Assembly (NCBI GenBank): GCA_002840535.1
Contig: PHBH01000010.1
Span: forward strand, 186,001 to 250,000
Direction: 5' to 3'
Source: Deltaproteobacteria bacterium HGW-Deltaproteobacteria-15
Lineage (GTDB): Bacteria; Desulfobacterota; DSM-4660; Desulfatiglandales; HGW-15
Length of the DNA: 64,000 nt
Shown here: positions 57,228 through 64,000 of the stretch, in pieces
Layout of the letters: the number at the start of each line of letters is the position of its first letter
Numbering within the stretch: the first letter of the stretch is position 1
Translations under genes and position numbers: made by a program
The notes under the pieces: generated by a model
What the model was told of the DNA's origin: nothing
Database searches by the model: none
The model's input: only the letters and a program-made list of their open reading frames with translations

Positions 57228-57564
57228 AGATCAAAAGATGTAGAAAATTGCGGCTCTCCATCCAAGGGGGGCAGCAAAAGGACCGGTGAGAATGAAATTT
57301 CCAAAATTGCCTTCTTCATATACAATCCCGTTAGGATTTGCAAGCCAATCCTAAGGACGAGGAAAACTCCGCCCGGACCGGCCATTGCTATAATGACTTG
57401 ACACGTGGGAAGGAGTTTTTGTTTCATAGAGCCAAAGTGTTATGAAAGTCATGAAGGAGAGCAGGAACTAGTTTGGATTTATCTCGCAGAGCGCACAGAG
57501 TGATTGGGTAGAATCGGCGCAGAGCCGTGATGATGCTTATTGCTCGAGGCTCCGAAGGCTGAAG

Positions 57565-57595
57565 TTTGTCCTGTTTTTTTCAAAAACAGGACAAG
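57565..57595. terminator. Hairpin in a divergent intergenic region
   Basis: TTTGTCCTGTTTTT...AAAAACAGGACAA. Confidence 0.4.
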
Positions 57596-57685
57596 TTGGC
57601 TCTCTTTGAGCTCTGCGACCTCTAGCGAAGCGGGCGAGAGACGCCGAATTATCTGCTCCGCTTAATAAGTTATGGTGCAATTGGT

Positions 57686-58156
57686 ATGATCGATGATTCC
57701 GAAAAGAAGGTAATCGCCATGATTCAGGGAGATCTGCCCCTGGATCCACACCCCTTTGCGATCGCCGCCGAAATGGTCGGAATGAGCGAAGAAGAATTCA
57801 TTGCCACCGTCCGTGAGTTAAAGGATAGGGGGGTGATCCGGAGGTTCGGCGCCACCCTTCGCCACCAGGAGGCGGGGTTCAGCTCCAACGCCATGGTCGC
57901 ATGGATAGTGCCCGAGGAGAGAGTGGAAGAGGTCGGCCCGATTCTGGCGGGTTTTAAAGAGGTCACCCATTGCTATCAACGAGTTCCGCGACCGGACAAG
58001 GGTTGGGCTTACAATCTCTACACCATGATCCATGGCGACAACAGGGATCTGTGTGTTCGCATTGCCGCCCGAATGGCGAGAAAAATCGGAGTCGAAGAGT
58101 ATACCCTTCTGTTCAGTGAGAAGGAGTTCAAGAAGACCAGTATGGAGTACTTTTGA
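57686..58156 (+). CDS. ahbB: AsnC/Lrp-fold siroheme decarboxylase subunit (AhbB-like)
   Basis: GVIRRFGATLRHQEAGFSSNAMVAWIV, VTHCYQRVPRPDKGWAYNLYTMIHG; adjacent to hemL. Confidence 0.85.
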   Translation: MIDDSEKKVIAMIQGDLPLDPHPFAIAAEMVGMSEEEFIATVRELKDRGVIRRFGATLRHQEAGFSSNAMVAWIVPEERVEEVGPILAGFKEVTHCYQRVPRPDKGWAYNLYTMIHGDNRDLCVRIAARMARKIGVEEYTLLFSEKEFKKTSMEYF

Positions 58157-59454
58157 TGGAAAAACGCACATTACAGACTGCAAGATCCAAGGCAATGTTC
58201 AAAAAAGCCAGGACCCTGATCCCGGGCGGCGTGAACAGTCCTGTCAGGGCGGGAAAAGCCGTGGGCATGGACCCTCTGTTCATCGGCAAGGCTGAGGGGT
58301 GCAACCTGTGGGACGTGGACGGGAATAAGTACATTGATTTTGTCTGCTCGTGGGGGCCCATGATCCTCGGACATAGCCACCCCGATGTGGTATCCGCTTT
58401 GGCCGAGAGAATCGATAAAGGCACCAGCTACGGGGCACCGACGGAGTTGGAAGTACAGCTGGCCGAGGCGATAACGAAGCTTGTACCCTCTGTCGAAATG
58501 GTCAGAATGGTGAATTCCGGCACAGAGGCCGTTATGAGCGCGGTCAGGCTTGCGCGGGGCGCTACGGGGAGGGACAAGATTGTAAAATTCGACGGCTGCT
58601 ATCACGGCCATGGGGACAGCCTTCTTGTCTCGGCCGGCTCGGGAGTGGCAACCCTGGGGATTCCAGGATGCCCGGGCATTCCGGAGGGGCTTGCCTGCAG
58701 CACCATTTCTCTGCCGTTCAATGACTTGAAAGCGGTTGCCGCAGCCTTTAAGAGTCACGGCCGTGAAATCGCAGCAGTCATCGTAGAGCCTATCCCCGGC
58801 AATATGGGTGTGGTGATTCCGGAGGAGGGTTTTCTGGAGGGGTTAAGAGAGATAACCCTGAGGCACGACTCTCTGCTCATTTTTGACGAGGTGATCACGG
58901 GTTTTCGCGTGAGCCCCGGAGGCGCGCAGTTGCTGTTCGGGATCCTCCCCGACCTTACATGCCTGGGCAAAATCATCGGCGGCGGGCTCCCGGTCGGCGC
59001 ATACGGGGGGAGAAGGGATCTCATGGAGCAGGTAGCGCCTGAAGGACCGATATACCAGGCGGGCACCCTGTCAGGAAATCCCCTGGCGATGACGGCAGGA
59101 ATCGCTACGTTGAAAGCGCTCGAGAAAGCGGGGACATACAGGGAGCTGGACCAAAAGGGGGAGATCCTCTTTGAAGGTATTCTGAAGGCGGCCTCATCGG
59201 CAGGGGTGAATATCGTCGTAAATAGAGTAGGATCCATGGGGACCCTCTTTTTCACGGGAAAGGCTGTCAAGGACTTTGCCTCGGCAAAGGCCTGCGACAC
59301 GGACAAATTCAGGCAGTTCTATACAAGAATGCTGCAACAAGGCATCTATCTCGCCCCGTCCGCATTCGAATGCTGGTTTCTCTCGACTGCACACGATGAG
59401 GAAAGCCTGCGATATGCCATCGAATGCGCCAGAAACAGCTTCGCTTCTCTGTGA
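58156..59454 (+). CDS. hemL: Glutamate-1-semialdehyde 2,1-aminomutase
   Basis: IPGGVNSPVRAGKAVG, MVNSGTEAVMSAVRLARGATGRDKIVKFDGCYHGHGDSLLV, LGKIIGGGLPVGAYGG (PLP Lys). Confidence 0.96.
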   Translation: MEKRTLQTARSKAMFKKARTLIPGGVNSPVRAGKAVGMDPLFIGKAEGCNLWDVDGNKYIDFVCSWGPMILGHSHPDVVSALAERIDKGTSYGAPTELEVQLAEAITKLVPSVEMVRMVNSGTEAVMSAVRLARGATGRDKIVKFDGCYHGHGDSLLVSAGSGVATLGIPGCPGIPEGLACSTISLPFNDLKAVAAAFKSHGREIAAVIVEPIPGNMGVVIPEEGFLEGLREITLRHDSLLIFDEVITGFRVSPGGAQLLFGILPDLTCLGKIIGGGLPVGAYGGRRDLMEQVAPEGPIYQAGTLSGNPLAMTAGIATLKALEKAGTYRELDQKGEILFEGILKAASSAGVNIVVNRVGSMGTLFFTGKAVKDFASAKACDTDKFRQFYTRMLQQGIYLAPSAFECWFLSTAHDEESLRYAIECARNSFASL

Positions 59455-59459
59455 TGAAG

Positions 59460-59726
59460 AGTGTTCAGCGTTCAGGGGTTCAGAGTTCGGGAAGGACTGA
59501 CGAAGATTTCTCCCCCGGCCTTCGCCGGGAAGTGAGACTCTACCTCAGAGCCCCGCTTCACGGGAAAGGCGCGCGGCCGCAGGTGGCCCTCCTGGAAGGG
59601 GGTTGAATCGCCGTTCGATGACCAAATTCGAAAAAAGAGGAGACACCACAACAGGGCGCCGCAGAACCAAAGTCCGGGATTCAGAGTTTCTCTTTCCTGA
59701 ACTCTGAACCCTGAACCCTGAACACT
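59460..59726. repeat. Inverted-repeat-bounded ~267-bp intergenic element
   Basis: AGTGTTCAGCGTTCAGGGGTTCAGAGTTCGG (59460-59490) versus CTGAACTCTGAACCCTGAACCCTGAACACT (59697-59726). Confidence 0.8.
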
Positions 59727-59833
59727 CGCATTTCCCTCGCATTTCCCTGTTGACTTGAGACGAAACGCTATGTTAGAGACTGGGCGCATACCGCTCGCCG
59801 CGCCCGGGTCGAGAAGGATGCCGGGCCAGCCCA

Positions 59834-60058
59834 ATGGATAAAGAAACAAGAGAGTTGTTCAAGACCCTCGGCTTTCTAAGCACGGTGGGTCTGACTATGG
59901 CTTTTTCTATTGGCATCGGCGCCCTTGTCGGGAATTACCTCGACAGCAGGTTCGGGAGCGGGCCGTGGCTGCTGATCATTTTTACCGGCTTCGGCATTGT
60001 GGCGGCGTTCAAGAATCTCCACCTGATGTACAAGAAGCTCAAGAAACAAGAACGGTAA
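59834..60058 (+). CDS. atpZ: AtpZ/AtpI-type small membrane protein of the F0 operon
   Basis: FSIGIGALVGNYLDSRFGSGPWLLIIFTGFGIVAAFKNLHLMYKKLKK. Confidence 0.85.
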   Translation: MDKETRELFKTLGFLSTVGLTMAFSIGIGALVGNYLDSRFGSGPWLLIIFTGFGIVAAFKNLHLMYKKLKKQER

Positions 60059-60062
60059 ACGG

Positions 60063-60452
60063 ATGGACTGGAAGACGCTTTACAGGGAATTGCGCACCCT
60101 GAACTGGCTCATCCTGCTGATCCTTTGCTCCGGCAGTTTTTCCTTATGGGGAAAGGCTCAAGGAATAGGGGTTCTGGTGGGAGGGTTGATCATCATAGCG
60201 AACTTCAGCCTCCTCCAGCATACGATCTCCCGTGCGTTTTCACTGAAAGGTGAAATGAAGAGGGGGAAGGCTTCCATTATTGCCAAGTACTATTTTCGGC
60301 TTCTGGGGCTTGGGATAATTCTGTACTTCCTCGTGGGACAGGGCCGCATCGACCCTGTCGGACTGGCGGTGGGATTGTCCACCATCTACCTGAGTGTCGT
60401 GATCATAGGGATTCAGAAGGCGATCAGAATGAAGAACGAGGGGGCGATCTGA
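60063..60452 (+). CDS. atpI: ATP synthase subunit I (AtpI-like)
   Basis: Four-TM pattern, LVGQGRIDPVGLAVGLSTIYLSVVI; between atpZ and atpB. Confidence 0.8.
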   Translation: MDWKTLYRELRTLNWLILLILCSGSFSLWGKAQGIGVLVGGLIIIANFSLLQHTISRAFSLKGEMKRGKASIIAKYYFRLLGLGIILYFLVGQGRIDPVGLAVGLSTIYLSVVIIGIQKAIRMKNEGAI

Positions 60453-60454
60453 AG

Positions 60455-61144
60455 ATGGTACATCATTACTATTTTCTGAACGAGATTCTGGCTGCAATGG
60501 GGCTCGGCCATTTTGCCCATCAATATTCTCATGTGATCCACTCGTGGCTTATCATGGCCATCCTCATTATCGGAGCGGGATTGCTGGTCAGGGGAATTCA
60601 GATGATTCCCAGGACAAAACAGAACTTCGTCGAGATCATTGTGGAGGGGCTGGAAAACTTCATGGTCGAAATAACGGGAGAAGAGGGAAGGGCCTTTTTC
60701 CCCTTTATCGCAACCCTGTTTCTCTACATTCTTTTTTCGAATCTGATTGGACTTGTCCCCGGCTTCTTTTCTCCGACGGCCAACCTGAACACGACCCTTT
60801 CCCTGGCCGTCTGCACTTTCGTGCTGACCCACGTGATCGGGTTCAAATTTCACGGTGCGAAGTACCTCAAGCATTTTGTGGGACCGGTCTGGCCTCTCGC
60901 CCCGCTTATGATCATTATCGAACTCATCGGCCATTTTGCACGAGTGATGTCCCTGTCCATTCGACTTTTCGGAAACATCTTTGGGAAGGAAACGATCCTG
61001 GGCATCCTTTTCGCCCTTGCAGGACTTTACCTTGCCCCTCTGCCCATCCTCTTTTTGGGTATCCTTGTAAGCTTTATCCAGTCGGTGGTGTTCATCCTTC
61101 TGTCCATCGTCTACTTTACGGGCGCTATGGAGGAGGCACATTAA
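60455..61144 (+). CDS. atpB: F0F1 ATP synthase subunit a
   Basis: FFPFIATLFLYILFSNLIGLVPGFFSPTANLNTTLSLAVCTF, HFARVMSLSIRLFGNIFGKETIL, QSVVFILLSIVYFTGAMEEAH. Confidence 0.95.
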   Translation: MVHHYYFLNEILAAMGLGHFAHQYSHVIHSWLIMAILIIGAGLLVRGIQMIPRTKQNFVEIIVEGLENFMVEITGEEGRAFFPFIATLFLYILFSNLIGLVPGFFSPTANLNTTLSLAVCTFVLTHVIGFKFHGAKYLKHFVGPVWPLAPLMIIIELIGHFARVMSLSIRLFGNIFGKETILGILFALAGLYLAPLPILFLGILVSFIQSVVFILLSIVYFTGAMEEAH

Positions 61145-61192
61145 GAAAGGTGGAAGTCGGAAAGCGGAAGGTGGAAGGACCGAGTAAGAATC

Positions 61193-61263
61193 GGCCACTA
61201 AACCGCTAAGACACACAGAGAAGAAACGGAATGGAATTCTTGGTGCCTTTGTGTCTTGGTGGC
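61193..61263. repeat. Imperfect inverted repeat between atpB and atpE
   Basis: GCCACTAAACCGCTAAGACACACAGAG...CTTGGTGCCTTTGTGTCTTGGTGGCGG. Confidence 0.6.
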
Positions 61264-61327
61264 GGGAATTGTGTGGAAGAAGGCAAAGAAAGTGGAAGAA
61301 GGCAAAGAAAAAAGAAAGGGGGATTCT

Positions 61328-61705
61328 ATGTTGAAAAAGGGTTTCATCAGCACAGCAACGATCGTTCAGGTACTCGGGTGGGGGTCGCTCGCCCTCGCGC
61401 AGGACGGCTCTGCAGCGGCCGCCGGTCTTTGGAGCTTCTTCGGGATCGCGATTGCATGCGGATTCGGCATCGGAGTGGCGGCACTCGGAACAGGCCTCGC
61501 AATGGGGAATGCCATTAATGGGGCCATGCAGGGAACGGCCCGCAATCCCGAGGCAGGCGGAAAAATCATGACCACCATGATTATCGGTCTGGCCCTGATC
61601 GAGTCTCTCTGTATCTATGCGCTGCTGATCTGCCTGATCATGGTTTTCAAGATCCCGGATCTGGAGCCCATGCTTGGCGCTATCATGAAGACGTTCGGCA
61701 GTTAA
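61328..61705 (+). CDS. atpE: F0F1 ATP synthase subunit c with N-terminal signal-like extension
   Basis: MLKKGFISTATIVQVLGWGSLALAQ leader, GTGLAMGNAINGAMQGTARNPEAGGKIMTTMIIGLALIESLCIYALLI. Confidence 0.92.
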   Translation: MLKKGFISTATIVQVLGWGSLALAQDGSAAAAGLWSFFGIAIACGFGIGVAALGTGLAMGNAINGAMQGTARNPEAGGKIMTTMIIGLALIESLCIYALLICLIMVFKIPDLEPMLGAIMKTFGS

Positions 61706-61736
61706 TCAGCCGTTCGATTATGTGACGATTCCTTCC

Positions 61737-61769
61737 CGGGCGGGGGCTCTCCCCCGCCCGTTCTTTTTC
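61737..61769 (+). terminator. Rho-independent terminator after atpE
   Basis: CGGGCGGGGG-CTCT-CCCCCGCCCG followed by TTCTTTTTC. Confidence 0.85.
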
Positions 61770-62029
61770 TCCCCGCACGACGCCCTGCTCTGAGGCTCCC
61801 GGGAAAAGTGAAGTTGAGCGCACCGGTCATTTCGGCTCCCGCGACTCGCTGGATACACTGCGGGAGAAATCCGGTCGTTTTCCCGATGCAGTCCGAAAAA
61901 CCGTCTGACATCCTGTCCGCGTCGCATTTCACGGAAATCCAACTCCTGAAAAACTTTTTCTTGACAAGAGAAATGATCAGGAATACATAAATTTCATTGA
62001 ATGGATTATTGTTTCATAGAGTGAAATTA

Positions 62030-62854
62030 ATGACGGACAGGAACAACCCCGGTTTTTTTAACAGGTCACTTGAAAGGGCTCTGCAAATCCTCTGCACTTT
62101 CAACATAGAGATGCAGACCTTTACCCTGGACCAGCTCTCCAAGGCGGTCGGTTTGCCAAAACCGACTGTCTTCAGATTGTGTTCGACTCTCACGACCTAC
62201 AACTTCCTGAGGTATGATTCCGGAACCAAACAGTATTCTCTCGGAATGAGGCTCTTCGAACTGGGAGGGGTTGTCCTGAGCTCTTTCTCGCTGAGAAAGG
62301 TCACTTCCCCTTATGCGGAGCAGTTGCAGGTCAGAGTGGGAAAAACAACTCTCCTCGGGATCCTCAGGGACGAGGAGCTCGTCTACATCGACAAGAAAGA
62401 AGATCCTCGCAAGGATATCCGATTTGCCTCCCATATCGGACACCGGAGGCCTCCCTATTTCGGGATGCTCGGTCATGTGCTCATGGCCCATCTCCCTGAG
62501 AGTGAGGTGGACCGACTGCTCAACAAACGTCCGTTGATTCCGCTCACCAGAAAGACCATCACGAACGTGAAGGAGTTCAAAAAGAGGCTCAAGGAGATCC
62601 GTGAGCAGGGATATTACATCGATGAAGAAGAGGCCATCGAGGGGATCACAGGGATTGCTGCGCCCATCATGGACTTTACGGGGAGCGTCGTTGCGGCAAT
62701 CGGAGTGGGATTCATCTCTTCCTCTGTCTCAAGAAAGGAAATAGGAACAATCAGGAACGAGGTGACGAAAACGGCACGGAACATCTCGGATGAACTGGGC
62801 CATTATGAAAACAATCGCCCCGCCGGCCCGGCGGCTTTTCGAAAAGAGCGTTGA
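62030..62854 (+). CDS. IclR-family transcriptional regulator
   Basis: RALQILCTFNIEMQTFTLDQLSKAVGLPKPTVFRLCSTLTTYNFLRYDSGTKQYSLGMRLFELG; GITGIAAPIMDFTGSVVAAIGV. Confidence 0.93.
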   Translation: MTDRNNPGFFNRSLERALQILCTFNIEMQTFTLDQLSKAVGLPKPTVFRLCSTLTTYNFLRYDSGTKQYSLGMRLFELGGVVLSSFSLRKVTSPYAEQLQVRVGKTTLLGILRDEELVYIDKKEDPRKDIRFASHIGHRRPPYFGMLGHVLMAHLPESEVDRLLNKRPLIPLTRKTITNVKEFKKRLKEIREQGYYIDEEEAIEGITGIAAPIMDFTGSVVAAIGVGFISSSVSRKEIGTIRNEVTKTARNISDELGHYENNRPAGPAAFRKER

Positions 62855-62900
62855 CGTTGCTCCGGCAGAAGCAATGAACCGATCACACGGAGATGAGACT

Positions 62901-64000
62901 ATGAAATATGAAAAATTGTTCTCAAAGATCGCCATGAGGAACGTTACCTTTCCGAATCGGGTGATGCGGACATCCATGGTTTCCGGTCTCACGACCCAGG
63001 AAGGTGCGGTAACGGAGAATCTTATCCAGAGGTACCAGAGGGAAGCGAAGGGGGGAGTCGGCGCCATCGTTGTGGAGGCTGCGGTAATTATCCCTTCCAA
63101 GAGCCCGTTCAATCTTCGGATCAGCAGCGACGAATTTGTTCCCGGTCTCGCCGGCGTTGTGCAGGGGATTCAGGACGTCAACAAGGAGGTAGGGATAGGG
63201 ATTCAGATCATGCAGCATTTGAAGCTCGCCAAGTCCGGGTGGAGGCAGAAGGTGGAAGACTTCAAGAGAGAGGACCTGCCTCAGATCGTAGAAAACCATG
63301 TGGCGGCTGCAAAACGAGCGGTGGATGCGGGATTCCATTTTATAGAACTTCACATGGCCCATGCATACGTGCTGTCCTCCTTCCTTTCCCGTTCAAACAC
63401 GAGAGCGGATGAATATGGAGGCACGCTGAAAAACCGCATGAGACTGCCCATGGAGGTGTATCAGGCGGTGCGAGGACTTGTGGGTGAGAACTATCCTCTG
63501 GGGATTCGGATCAACGGCGAGGACTTCTGTGTGTCCGGGAACACTCTGGCCCAGAGCGCCGCCATCGCCCGGAAGTTTGCGGAGTCGGGGGTCGATTACA
63601 TCAGCGTTTCTGCGGGCAGCCGATTCGAAGATGCCCTCACGCCGGCGCCGGAAAACCCGCCGGATCCCATGTCCGGATACAGCGGCCACAGAATGAGCCC
63701 CTGGCACTGGTGGCCGGACGGAACTCACGTCTATCTTGCCGAAGGAATCAGGGATGCGGTGAGGGCGGCCGGTTTCAACACGCCGATCATCACCGCGGGA
63801 AAGATCAGAGAACCCTCGCATGCCGAACGCATCCTTCAGCAGGAAAAGGCGGACATGATCGGGCTTTGCCGCGCCCTTCTGTGCGATCCGGATTGGCCTG
63901 TGAAAGCAAAGGAAGGGAGAGAAAAGGAACTGGTCCGCTGCATGGCCTGCAACTGGTGCCTTGAGGCCGACTCAAGGTACGAAAAGGTGAACTGCAACCG
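62901..64000 (+). CDS. Old-yellow-enzyme/enoate-reductase-like NADH:flavin oxidoreductase, 3' truncated by window
   Basis: MKYEKLFSKIAMRNVTFPNRVMRTSM, FIELHMAHAYVLSSFLSRSNTRADEYGGTLKNRMRL, CMACNWCLEADSRYEKVNCN FeS-type Cys cluster; open to the window edge, so absent from ORF track. Confidence 0.88.
   Translation, partial: MKYEKLFSKIAMRNVTFPNRVMRTSMVSGLTTQEGAVTENLIQRYQREAKGGVGAIVVEAAVIIPSKSPFNLRISSDEFVPGLAGVVQGIQDVNKEVGIGIQIMQHLKLAKSGWRQKVEDFKREDLPQIVENHVAAAKRAVDAGFHFIELHMAHAYVLSSFLSRSNTRADEYGGTLKNRMRLPMEVYQAVRGLVGENYPLGIRINGEDFCVSGNTLAQSAAIARKFAESGVDYISVSAGSRFEDALTPAPENPPDPMSGYSGHRMSPWHWWPDGTHVYLAEGIRDAVRAAGFNTPIITAGKIREPSHAERILQQEKADMIGLCRALLCDPDWPVKAKEGREKELVRCMACNWCLEADSRYEKVNCN

Noticed and set aside
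57537-57749. 70-aa minus-strand ORF before ahbB
   Set aside because: Overlaps a hairpin and repeat-like sequence and the ahbB start; no coding evidence.

Overview
The window is a gene-dense chromosomal segment. Gene content (AhbB-type siroheme decarboxylase, split ATP synthase locus, two-subunit GcvP, TTT and Liv transporters) suggests a Desulfobacterota/Deltaproteobacteria-like host, but this is inference. Main blocks, left to right: (i) a standalone IF-2 C-terminal-half protein, then small envelope lipoproteins (glycine-zipper, M48 protease, DUF3096, OmpA, two BON paralogs flanking rpiB); (ii) lipB, gcvPB, gcvPA, gcvH and gltX on the minus strand; (iii) membrane and stress proteins (DUF2254, DUF305, DUF421, AI-2E family, MscS); (iv) a minus-strand cupin/HlyD/FtsX-like/ABC ATPase/DUF6448 operon, divergent from a narGHJI operon followed by a TDT-family transporter; (v) a GcvT-SHMT fusion gene; (vi) a P-type cation ATPase; (vii) a tctCBA (TTT) system; (viii) an FMN-dependent alpha-hydroxyacid oxidase, an EmrB-like MFS protein and a secreted protein with three tandem ~106-aa repeats; (ix) pyrB-like, LysM, MFS, thioesterase, UPF0316 and pyrK-pyrD genes; (x) fadD plus livFG-K-HM; (xi) ahbB-hemL; (xii) atpZ-atpI-atpB-atpE; (xiii) an IclR regulator and the start of an OYE-family reductase. 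Intergenic regions carry many short inverted or tandem repeat modules, several of them shared between distant loci. The strongest candidates for follow-up are the GcvT-SHMT fusion, the G-domain-less IF-2 protein, the triple-repeat secreted protein, the nested inverted-repeat element at 38.3-38.6 kb, and the mirrored repeat array around the thioesterase gene. I found no CRISPR array, rRNA, tRNA, transposase or phage module. All family calls come from reading motifs by eye; no database search was run.
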